The position numbers and the translations under genes are program-made. Below the pieces are notes generated by a model. It was given only the letters and a program-made list of their open reading frames with translations. It had not been told where the DNA came from and did not search any database. A stretch of DNA of 64,000 nucleotides, taken from contig NZ_CP029043.1 of assembly GCF_003074055.1 (NCBI RefSeq), positions 2,348,501 to 2,412,500 on the forward strand, in the 5' to 3' direction. This stretch comes from Streptomyces nigra (GTDB taxonomy: Bacteria; Actinomycetota; Actinomycetes; Streptomycetales; Streptomycetaceae). This document shows positions 33,686 to 44,089 of this stretch, one piece after another. Each line of letters starts with the position of its first letter. Within the stretch, counting starts at the first letter, position 1.

Positions 33686-36310
33686 TCAGTCTCCCGCCAC
33701 ACCCAGCTCCGCACCCTCCCCGGTCACCGCCAGCGCCCCGTCCCGGTCCGTGCTGAGCACCACCGCGCCCATCGCCCGCAGCGCCGCGACCGTGCCGGGT
33801 GCCGGATGCCCGTAGGTGTTGTCCGCGCCCGCGGAGATGAGCGCGAGCCGGGGCGCCGCCCGGATCAGGAGCCCGGGGTCCTGATAAGCCGAGCCGTGAT
33901 GGGCGACCTTCAACACGTCCACCCCGCCCAGCAGCGGCCCGGCCGGTGATCTCAACAGGGCGCGCTGTGCCGGTGGTTCGAGGTCGCCGAGGAGCAGGAG
34001 CCGCAGGCCCGCCGAGCGGACGAGCAGGGCGACACTCGCGTCGTTCGGCCCTTCCGGCACCACGGTGGGATCCCCCGGCGGCCACACCACGCGCCAGCTC
34101 AGGCCACCGGTGCGGCGCTCCTCCCCGGCAGCGGCCCGCGTCACCGGAACGCCCCGCGCGGCCGCCTCCCGCCGCACGAACTCCGCCTGATCCGACGGTT
34201 CCTGGTACGCCGTCGTCTCGATGGCGCCGACCTGCCGGCCTCTCAGGACGCCGGGCAGGCCCGCCACATGGTCGGCGTGGAAGTGCGTCAGGACGACCAG
34301 GGGGATCCTCGTGATGCCGAGGGTGCGCAGGCACCGGTCGACCAACACGGGATCGGGTCCCGCGTCCACCACCACCCCCGTCCCCGCGCCCGCCGCGAGC
34401 ACCGTCGCGTCGCCCTGCCCGACGTCGCACATCGCGAACCGCCACGCCGGCGGCGGCCATCCCGTCACCACCCGCGTCAACGGCGGCGGCTGCAAAACGG
34501 CCAGCAGGAGCAGCACCCCGCACGCCCCGCACCACCAGGGGTGCCGCAGCAGTCGCCGCCCGGCGAGCAGCAGGGCCACCGTGGCGAGCGCGAGCAGCGC
34601 GGCCCCGGTCCAGCTGCCCGGCCAGTCGACGCCCGCGCCGGGCAGCGCGGCGCCGGTCCGGGCGACGTCCGCGATCCACCCGGCGGGCCATCCCGCGCAC
34701 CAGGCCAGCACCTTCGCCACCGGCATCGCCCAGGGTGCCGTCGCCAGCGCGGCGAACCCCAGCACCGTGGCCGGCGCGATCGCGAACTCCACGAGCAGAT
34801 TGCAGGGCACCGCCACCAGGCTCACCCGGGCCGACAGCACCGCCACCACCGGTGCGCACAGCGCCTGCGCGGCGGCAGCGGCGGCCAGCGCCTCGGCCAG
34901 TCGCGGCGGAACCCGGCGTGCACGCAGCGCCGCGCTCCACCCGGGCGCCAGGGTGAGCAGCGCCCCGGTGGCCAGGACGGACAGCAGAAAGCCGTAACTG
35001 CGGGACAGCCACGGGTCGTACAGCACCAGCAGCAGTACGGCTGTCGCCAGCGCCGGGATCAGCGAGCGGCGGCGCCCGGTCGCCAGGGCGAGCAGCGCCA
35101 CCGCTCCACAGGCCGCCGCCCGCAGGACGCTCGGATCGGGCCGGCACACGATGACGAACCCGAAGGTCAGAGCCCCACCGAGCAGCGCGGTCGTCCGCAG
35201 GGAGATACCGAGGCGCGGCGCGAGCCCACGCCGCTCCACGCGCTGGGCGAGCCCCGGCGGGCCGATGAGCAGGACCAGGATGATCGTGAGGTTGCTCCCC
35301 GACACCGCCAGCGTGTGCGCCAGATCGGTCTCCTTGAACGCCTCGTCCAGCTCCGGCGTGATCCGCGCGGTGTCCCCGACGACCAGCCCGGGCAACAACG
35401 CCCGGGCGTCCGGGGCCAGCCCGTCGGTCGCCTCCCGCAGCCCGGCCCGCAACCGCCCCGCCAGCCGCTGCGCCGCCGACGGCTCCCCCACCACCTCCGG
35501 CACCTTTGAGTCCCGCACCCGCAGCACCGCCGCGATGTCCCCGCCGTCCGCGGGCGGCACCACACGGGCCGTCACCCGCACCCGCGTCGAGGGCAGCAGG
35601 GCGAGCCACGGCGACGGCCGGTCCCCGGCGAAGGAGGTGGAAGAGGCGAAAGAGTCGGAAGAAGAACGCCGTCTCTCGACGTCGACCACCATCAGCACCG
35701 GGGTCCGGGTCACCACGGTCGCGCCGTCCCGCGTCTCCACGCGCCGTACGTCAGCCTCGAACAGCACGGCGGTCGGCGCCGGTGCCGGGCCTCTCACCCG
35801 GGGCCGGACGAGCCGGGGGTCCGAGGTGATCTCCGCCTCGGCGATGACCGTGGCGTACCGCTCGGCGAGCCCCGGCAGCGGCCCGCGCCGCAGGTCCGCC
35901 CCGTGCAGCCCGGCCGAGACGGCGGCCGCCGCCACACAGACCAGGACGGCCGCGGCGGTGACGGCAGGCCAGCCGGACCGGCCGCCCGTCATCACCCCGG
36001 GCACCCGACGCGCCCAGCTCACCCGACCCGTCCGCCTCACCCGGCTCACCCGGCACACCCCCAGGGTCATCAGCACGCCGGCCGCGGCCAGGCACCCGAC
36101 CGCCGTGCCGGTCACCCACGCCGGTGCGGCGTCCAGCATCACCGCCGAGGTCGCCCAGGCGGCCAGCGCGGGCGGCACCAGCCGTAGATCGGCCGGTCCC
36201 TCCTGCCGCGGATGGGCCGCCCCGAGCCGCCCGCCGGACGCGGCGTGCACGGCCTTCCGGGTGTCGCGCCGCCCCTCGTCCCGCCGGTCGTCGTCCCCCT
36301 CCTCCCTCAT
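33686..36310 (-). CDS. comEC: ComEC/Rec2-type DNA-uptake channel protein
   Basis: An 874-residue polytopic membrane protein. The N-terminal 40 residues are charged, then helices (LVPPALAAWATSAVML and others), an OB-like DUF4131 domain, the competence domain with about seven helices (AVSGSNLTIILVLLIGPPG is the family signature), and a C-terminal MBL domain with metal motif LTHFHADHVAGLPG and DGHxG-like VAHHGSAYQDPGL. ComEC forms the channel for single-stranded DNA during natural transformation. Its start overlaps the comEA stop by four bases (ATGA). Natural competence is not established in Streptomyces, so the role there is open. Confidence 0.93.
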   Translation of the reverse strand: MREEGDDDRRDEGRRDTRKAVHAASGGRLGAAHPRQEGPADLRLVPPALAAWATSAVMLDAAPAWVTGTAVGCLAAAGVLMTLGVCRVSRVRRTGRVSWARRVPGVMTGGRSGWPAVTAAAVLVCVAAAAVSAGLHGADLRRGPLPGLAERYATVIAEAEITSDPRLVRPRVRGPAPAPTAVLFEADVRRVETRDGATVVTRTPVLMVVDVERRRSSSDSFASSTSFAGDRPSPWLALLPSTRVRVTARVVPPADGGDIAAVLRVRDSKVPEVVGEPSAAQRLAGRLRAGLREATDGLAPDARALLPGLVVGDTARITPELDEAFKETDLAHTLAVSGSNLTIILVLLIGPPGLAQRVERRGLAPRLGISLRTTALLGGALTFGFVIVCRPDPSVLRAAACGAVALLALATGRRRSLIPALATAVLLLVLYDPWLSRSYGFLLSVLATGALLTLAPGWSAALRARRVPPRLAEALAAAAAAQALCAPVVAVLSARVSLVAVPCNLLVEFAIAPATVLGFAALATAPWAMPVAKVLAWCAGWPAGWIADVARTGAALPGAGVDWPGSWTGAALLALATVALLLAGRRLLRHPWWCGACGVLLLLAVLQPPPLTRVVTGWPPPAWRFAMCDVGQGDATVLAAGAGTGVVVDAGPDPVLVDRCLRTLGITRIPLVVLTHFHADHVAGLPGVLRGRQVGAIETTAYQEPSDQAEFVRREAAARGVPVTRAAAGEERRTGGLSWRVVWPPGDPTVVPEGPNDASVALLVRSAGLRLLLLGDLEPPAQRALLRSPAGPLLGGVDVLKVAHHGSAYQDPGLLIRAAPRLALISAGADNTYGHPAPGTVAALRAMGAVVLSTDRDGALAVTGEGAELGVAGD

Positions 36311-37356
36311 GGCCGTACGAGGTTCCGCAGGTCGGCGAAGCGGCGGTCGCCGATGCCGTTCACGTCGCGCAGTTCGTCCACCGAGCGGAAGCCGCCGTGC
36401 CGGGTGCGGTGGTCGATGATGTGCTGCGCCAGCACCGGTCCCACGCCCGGCAGGGTGTCCAGCTGTTCCAGCGTGGCCGTGTTGAGCGACACCGGGGCGG
36501 TGGGCGTGCCCCCGGGACCGGACACGCCGCCCGTTCCGGCAGCCGGGGCCGGGGCCGGTCCGGCGACGCCGGGCGGGGCGCCGACGATGACCTGCTCGCC
36601 GTCCACCAGGAAGCGGGCCTGGTTCAGACCGTCGGTGTCCGTGCCGGGCCGCACCCCGCCGGCCGCGCGCAGGGCGTCGGCGACCCGCGATCCGGCGGGC
36701 AACCGGTGGACGCCCGGTTCACGGACCTTGCCGCCCACGTCCACCACGATCTCGGCACCGGGCGAGCCCGCGGCACCCGGCCCGGCGGAGGTCAAGGCGC
36801 CGGGCTCTGCCATCCCGCCACGCGCTCCGTCACCGTGGGAGGCGACCGCGCGCACCACGTCGGGTGCCCGTACGGGCTCCACGCGCCCGGCCCAGAAGTG
36901 CTGCACCGCCAGGGCGGCCGCGAGGACGAGCACGGCGACGAGCGCGATCACACTGCGCCGCTCCAGACCGCACCGCGCCTGCACCCACACCGGCAGCCGC
37001 TCCCGCAACGCCGGCCCGAGCCGCCCGCGCAGCCCCCGTGCGCCGGGATCCGGACGCCGAGCCGGCTCCGTCTCGACGACTGGCCGGACGACTGGCTGGA
37101 CGACTGGCTCAGCGACTCCTGGTGGGCCGTTCCCCGACTCCCGCCGGTCCCCGCCCCGTTCGGCGAAGATCAGCTCCGCCCGGCGGCGCAGCTCCTCGGC
37201 CGAGGCCCGCCGCTGCCCCGTCCTGCCTCGGCCGTCGCTGTGCGTGCCCCGCCGATGGCGTGCCCGGCCGTCGGAGGCGGGTCCGCGTCCCGGGCCGCTG
37301 GTGACCCTCGTGGAGCGAACCCGGGGAGATGTGGATGTGCGTGATCGAAGTGCCAT
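36307..37356 (-). CDS. comEA: ComEA-family DNA-binding protein
   Basis: A 349-residue protein. It has a long charged N-terminal cytoplasmic part, a membrane anchor (SVIALVAVLVLAAALAVQHF), an SLBB domain (EIVVDVGGKVREPGVHRLPAG through LVDGEQVIVG) and a C-terminal helix-hairpin-helix pair (LNTATLEQLDTLPGVGPVLAQH and VDELRDVNGIGDRRFADL) that binds DNA non-specifically. The cytoplasmic part contains a short repeat VVQPVVRPVVE encoded by three 12-bp units. The ATG at 37356 is preferred. Operon with comEC, overlapping four bases. Confidence 0.92.
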   Translation of the reverse strand: MALRSRTSTSPRVRSTRVTSGPGRGPASDGRARHRRGTHSDGRGRTGQRRASAEELRRRAELIFAERGGDRRESGNGPPGVAEPVVQPVVRPVVETEPARRPDPGARGLRGRLGPALRERLPVWVQARCGLERRSVIALVAVLVLAAALAVQHFWAGRVEPVRAPDVVRAVASHGDGARGGMAEPGALTSAGPGAAGSPGAEIVVDVGGKVREPGVHRLPAGSRVADALRAAGGVRPGTDTDGLNQARFLVDGEQVIVGAPPGVAGPAPAPAAGTGGVSGPGGTPTAPVSLNTATLEQLDTLPGVGPVLAQHIIDHRTRHGGFRSVDELRDVNGIGDRRFADLRNLVRP

Positions 37357-37517
37357 GCGACGAGCATCCGGCACCCGTCGCATTCGCGATGATCATGCTC
37401 AATTTCCGTGGACCACGGCACACTTGTGGAAAACCACGCCACCCCAACGAGTGACGACCCGGCTGACGACCCGCGCGACGACCCGCGACCCGCGGCCCGA
37501 GCGATGCCGCCCCGGGG

Positions 37518-38363
37518 TCACCGAGGCGAAACCACAACCCCCAGCAACCCGGGCCCGGTATGCGCCCCGATCACCGCCCCCACCTCACTGACATGCAGAT
37601 CGGCCAGCCCCGGCACCCGGGTGCGCAGCCGGTCCGCGAGCGCCGACGCCCGTTCGGGGGCCGCGAGATGGTGGACCGCGATGTCGACCTGTGCGCCGCC
37701 CGCCCGCTCGGCCGCGATCTCCTCCAGCCGGGCGATCGCCTTCGACGCCGTCCGCACCTTCTCCAGGAGGTCGATCCGGCCCCCGTTCAGCTGCAGCAGA
37801 GGCTTCACCGCCAGCGCGGAGCCCAGCAGCGCCTGCGCCGCGCCGATCCGGCCGCCACGGCGCAGGTATTCGAGCGTGTCGACGTAGAAGTAGGCGGCGG
37901 TGCCCCCGGCCCGCTTCTCCGCGGCGGTGACGGCCTCGTCCACCGTGCCGCCCGCCTCCGCCGTCTCGGCGGCGGCCAGCGCACTGAACCCGAGGGCCAT
38001 GGCGACCATCCCGGTGTCCACGACCCGTACCGGCACCGGCGCCTCGCGCGCGGCGAGGACCGCGGCGTCGTAGGTGCCGGAGAGTTCGGCGGAAAGGTGC
38101 AGGGACACGATGCCCGTGGCGCCGGACTCGGCGACCTTGCGGTAGTGCTCGGCGAAGACCTGCGGGCTGGGCCGCGAGGTGGTGACGGGGCGTCGCTTCT
38201 GCAACGCCTGCGCGAGGGAACGGGTCGAGATCTCGGTGCCCTCGAGGAGCGCCTGGTCGCCGAGGACCACGGTCAGGGGGACCGCTGTGATGCCGTGGCG
38301 CTGCATCGTCCGGAGCGGCAGGTAGGCCGTTGAATCGGTGACGATCGCGACATGGCGGGACAT
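37518..38363 (-). CDS. DegV-family fatty-acid-binding protein
   Basis: A 281-residue DegV protein. The family binds a fatty acid and, in Firmicutes, presents it to fatty acid kinase FakA. Hallmarks are VAIVTDSTAYLP at the N-terminus, TTSRPSPQVFAEHY, SLHLSAELSGTYDAA, the RRGGRIG segment and EVGAVIGAHTGPGLLGV at the C-terminus. No FakA partner is visible in this window. It lies upstream of comEA on the same strand with a 160-base gap containing short GACGACCCG repeats. Confidence 0.93.
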   Translation of the reverse strand: MSRHVAIVTDSTAYLPLRTMQRHGITAVPLTVVLGDQALLEGTEISTRSLAQALQKRRPVTTSRPSPQVFAEHYRKVAESGATGIVSLHLSAELSGTYDAAVLAAREAPVPVRVVDTGMVAMALGFSALAAAETAEAGGTVDEAVTAAEKRAGGTAAYFYVDTLEYLRRGGRIGAAQALLGSALAVKPLLQLNGGRIDLLEKVRTASKAIARLEEIAAERAGGAQVDIAVHHLAAPERASALADRLRTRVPGLADLHVSEVGAVIGAHTGPGLLGVVVSPR

Positions 38364-38455
38364 GAGCTGGAGGTTACCTGGCGTAGTGCCCGGGCGGCAG
38401 CCCGACCCCGCTCAGCCGGTGCCGTCGTGACCGGAACGGATCGTGCCGCGGGGGC

Positions 38456-39268
38456 TCAAGTCGTGCTCTCCGGGCGGGGTTTCTTCTGCCACGGATAGGT
38501 GGGACGGGGTGCCGCCGGGCTGATCGCGGGCCTGGTCGGCTCCTCGGCCTGCCGGGTCCGGGGCGTGTCCGGCCAGGTCTGCTCGGGTGCCGTACCGGGC
38601 TCGGTGGCGGGGGCCTCGGGCCACGGCGGCGCGGGGCGCTCGGGAGCCTCGGCGGCCCGCGCGGGCTCGGAGGCTGCCCTGGCGGAGGGCGCGGAGGATG
38701 CCGTGGGAGAGGGCTCGGACTCGGCGGTCTGCCAGTGCCGCAGGGCGCCGGCCTCCATGTCGATCTGGGTGCTCAGCGAGTCCAGGTCGTCGTCGGCGAA
38801 GCGGCGGGCGCGGTCGCGGGCCGCCCAGCGCAGCGAGTCGGCGGAGTGCGCGATGCGCTCGGTGCGTTCGCGCAGGTCGGGCAGGCGTGCGGCGAGGGTG
38901 GCGCGGTCCGGCTCGGACTCCAGGCGGCGCAGCTCGGCGTCCAGTTCATGGCCGTGGGCGCTGAGCCGCTGGAAGAGGCCGAGGGACTCCTTGACGGACG
39001 CGTCCTCGGCGGCGAGGGCCTCCAGCGCCTCCTGGGTGGCCCGCATGGAGGTGCGCAGCGTGAGGCGGAGCTGGGCGACCTCCCCGGCCGGGCCGGGGCG
39101 GCCGAGCGCCTTGGCCTTGAGGGTGTGGTCCTCGACGGTGCGGCGGGCCTGGGTGATGTGCTTGTCGGCGCTGCGCTTGGCGGCGCCCACCACCTTGACG
39201 GTGGCGAACACGCCGAGCGCGACGAAGAGCACGAAGAGCAGGGCGATGACTGCGATCACTTCTGCCAC
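38456..39268 (-). CDS. Single-span membrane protein with coiled-coil and Pro/Ala-rich tail
   Basis: A 270-residue protein whose first 30 residues are a membrane anchor (AEVIAVIALLFVLFVALGVFATVKVV). Charged helical segments from about residue 35 to 175 follow (KHITQARRTVEDHTLKAKAL, LSTQIDMEAGALRHWQ), probably coiled coil, then a Pro/Ala/Glu tail ending YPWQKKPRP. The GTG at 39268 follows a run of GGAGGAGG, a very strong ribosome site, and decides the start. The family is a conserved Streptomyces hypothetical; function unknown. It lies between leuS and degV on the same strand. Confidence 0.85.
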   Translation of the reverse strand: MAEVIAVIALLFVLFVALGVFATVKVVGAAKRSADKHITQARRTVEDHTLKAKALGRPGPAGEVAQLRLTLRTSMRATQEALEALAAEDASVKESLGLFQRLSAHGHELDAELRRLESEPDRATLAARLPDLRERTERIAHSADSLRWAARDRARRFADDDLDSLSTQIDMEAGALRHWQTAESEPSPTASSAPSARAASEPARAAEAPERPAPPWPEAPATEPGTAPEQTWPDTPRTRQAEEPTRPAISPAAPRPTYPWQKKPRPESTT

Positions 39269-39329
39269 GGGCTCCTCCTCCTCCTGCCTGGCGCGACCTG
39301 CGCCAGGCCGCCTCTCCACGGTAAACGCA

Positions 39330-39372
39330 ACGGGCAGGCCCGTAGTTCCGACGGAACCCCGAACCTGCCCGT
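39330..39372 (-). terminator. Hairpin downstream of leuS
   Basis: ACGGGCAGG and CCTGCCCGT form perfect outer arms, with GTTCC/GGAAC nested inside, 70-115 bases past the leuS stop. On the minus strand the stem is followed by TTGCGTTTA. Confidence 0.6.
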
Positions 39373-39443
39373 AGGGGATCACCCTGAACCCGGCTGCGGG
39401 ACCGCCGAGGCAAGATCACCTCGACCGGCCGCCGCATCGGCGC

Positions 39444-42317
<2,874 letters not shown>

Positions 42318-42363
42318 GATCCTCAAAGCTCCATCGATCGTCTCTGCCCGCGGCTGCGATTGT

Positions 42364-42397
42364 CGAAAAACGAAAAATCCCCTCGCACAGGAGGGGA
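42364..42397 (-). terminator. Attenuator terminator in the leuS leader
   Basis: On the minus strand TCCCCTC pairs with GAGGGGA around a six-base loop and is followed by TTTTTCGTTTTT, a strong intrinsic terminator. It lies between the leader peptide stop and the leuS start, 47 bases before the gene, so it would stop transcription before leuS unless disrupted. Confidence 0.85.
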
Positions 42398-42444
42398 CGC
42401 CGCGCCGATGCCGACCATCCGAATCGCCCGGTGGTCGGGAGTGA

Positions 42445-42483
42445 TCAGCGCGGCTCGCTAAGCAGAAGGCGTACGGCACGCAT
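42445..42483 (-). CDS. leuS leader peptide with three consecutive Leu codons
   Basis: A 12-codon ORF reading [12 protein letters not shown], followed by TGA. The three leucines are CTT CTG CTT; CTT is rare in high-GC Streptomyces, which would strengthen ribosome pausing when charged tRNA-Leu is low. No Shine-Dalgarno is visible, but TACCCT (a possible -10) lies six bases before the ATG, so the leader mRNA may be leaderless. The end of this ORF (GCCGCGC) is complementary to GCGCGGC just before the terminator. An arrangement of this type is classical transcription attenuation. Confidence 0.75.
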   Translation of the reverse strand: MRAVRLLLSEPR

Positions 42484-42611
42484 GGCGTCAGGGTACCGCA
42501 GCGCCGGAGCGCGGAGCGACGGGCTTTCGACGGGCGCGCGCGTGAACATCGGCGCCCCCTGCTGCGTACCTGAGGAATGTGAAGACATCGAAAAGCTGAA
42601 CAAGGTTCAAT

Positions 42612-42628
42612 TGTTACCTGGCGTAACA
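42612..42628. promoter_or_regulatory. Inverted repeat upstream of the redox operon
   Basis: TGTTAC and GTAACA are separated by five bases in an A/T-richer stretch 136 bases before the membrane protein gene. It is a candidate operator. Also in this 280-base gap is TAGATA at 42664, which could be a -10 box. No known consensus was matched. Confidence 0.4.
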
Positions 42629-42763
42629 GACGCTAAGGGACATCGGGCGCCACGCGCGGCCCGTAGATAACAACGCAATAACTCAAACGCCGTACCCCCC
42701 GGTATGGAGCCACTTAGAGTGCGGCACCGGGACCGCCTTCCCGAACCGCTCGGAGTTGCCCCC

Positions 42764-44089
42764 ATGAACCCTCGTCGTAGTAACAGTTCGCTCCCCCAAC
42801 CGGGCCGGTCGGCCTACGGGGTCGCGACGGCCGCCGTCCTGCTGCTCATACCCCTGGTCGTCTTCCTCGGCGGCAGCTGGCTCCAGGAGTTCCTCAACTT
42901 CGGTGCCGGCGTCCTGTCCCTCGTCTGTCTCACCTGCTCCGTGATCTGGGGTCTGGTCGCCCAGGACCGGATGATCCTCGACACCCGCCAGCGGATCATC
43001 GCGCAGGGCGTCCACCGGGTGACCGCCGTCGCCTCGATCGCGTTCCTTCTGGTGCACATCGGCGTCAAACTCGCCCTGGACCACGCGAGCCCGATGGCCG
43101 CGATCATCCCGTTCAGCCTCGTCTTCTTCGGCGGCGACGAGATCCCGGGCAGCGCCTTCCTGATCGGCCTGGGCTCCATGGCCGCGCTGCTCATGATCTT
43201 CGTCGGCGTCACCGGCGCGCTGCGCAACCAGTTCGCCTCCCCCGCGCCGGTCGCCGCCCGCTGGCGCGCGATGCACATGCTGGCCTACCCGGCCTGGTGC
43301 GCCGCCCTGATCCACGGCCTGTTCGCCGGGCGCCCGGCGAAGACCTTCTTCATGGTCAGCTACGAGCTGTGCGTGGTCGGCGTCGCCGCCGCCCTCGCCC
43401 TGCGCGCCGCGCCGCGCCCGGTCAAGCGCCGGTTCGCCGACCGGATCGCCCAGATCGTCGGGAACGAGCCTGGGGTCCGCGAGGGCCTCGAGGAGAGCCG
43501 CGCCCGGGCCGCCTCCGGGTCGGCGGGTTTCGACGCCCCGCGCTCCGAGAAGCGCGCGTCCCGCGACGGCCGGCCCGGTCCCCTGCCCGGCATGCCGGCG
43601 CAGCCCCCGTCGGCCGCCGAGACCACCGCCGGCTTCGCCGCCGCCTACCGGGCCGTCTCCCCACGCTCCGGTGGCGGCCAGGAGTCGTACGCGGCCGACC
43701 GCACGGCCCGGATGGACCTGCCGTTCGACACCCAGCCCACCCAGGCCGTCCCGCGCGCGGACGGCGGCACGGGCAGCTGGCCGATCCCCTCCCCGCCGCC
43801 GGTCGGCGAGGCACCCCCCTCGGCCTACGACCCGCTCAACGACACCGGCTTCAACAACATCCCCGCCTACGGCACCACGGGCGCCGCGGGCTACGGAGGC
43901 GGCGCCGCCGGCTACGGGTCGAGTGATGTGTACGACACCTCCGAGACAAACGCCGTCTTCGGTACGTACAACCAGAACGACACGTACAACAGCGGTCCCG
44001 CCACTGAAACGATGCCCGGTGCTTCCTACGACTTCGACGCACCGGGTCCGGGCGAACCTTGGAACACGCCTTCCGGAGGCTTTAAGTGA
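42764..44089 (+). CDS. Membrane protein with bis-haem-like histidine pattern (ferric-reductase-like)
   Basis: A 441-residue protein. Residues about 20-230 contain six hydrophobic helices. Two helices carry paired histidines: GVHRVTAVASIAFLLVHIG (13 residues between) and MHMLAYPAWCAALIHGLF (12 between). That is the haem-ligand pattern of ferric-reductase/cytochrome b561-like proteins. The C-terminal 200 residues are Ala/Pro/Gly-rich and disordered (GYGGGAAGYGS, TYNQNDTYNSG). The ATG is preceded by GGAG. Its last codon overlaps the GTG start of the NuoF-like gene (GTGA), so the two are coupled. Likely function: electron transfer between the membrane haems and the flavoprotein. Confidence 0.82.
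   Translation: MNPRRSNSSLPQPGRSAYGVATAAVLLLIPLVVFLGGSWLQEFLNFGAGVLSLVCLTCSVIWGLVAQDRMILDTRQRIIAQGVHRVTAVASIAFLLVHIGVKLALDHASPMAAIIPFSLVFFGGDEIPGSAFLIGLGSMAALLMIFVGVTGALRNQFASPAPVAARWRAMHMLAYPAWCAALIHGLFAGRPAKTFFMVSYELCVVGVAAALALRAAPRPVKRRFADRIAQIVGNEPGVREGLEESRARAASGSAGFDAPRSEKRASRDGRPGPLPGMPAQPPSAAETTAGFAAAYRAVSPRSGGGQESYAADRTARMDLPFDTQPTQAVPRADGGTGSWPIPSPPPVGEAPPSAYDPLNDTGFNNIPAYGTTGAAGYGGGAAGYGSSDVYDTSETNAVFGTYNQNDTYNSGPATETMPGASYDFDAPGPGEPWNTPSGGFK

Noticed and set aside
42318-42500. T-box riboswitch before leuS
   Set aside because: No T-box sequence or specifier-loop arrangement was found; the short Leu ORF with terminator explains the region better.
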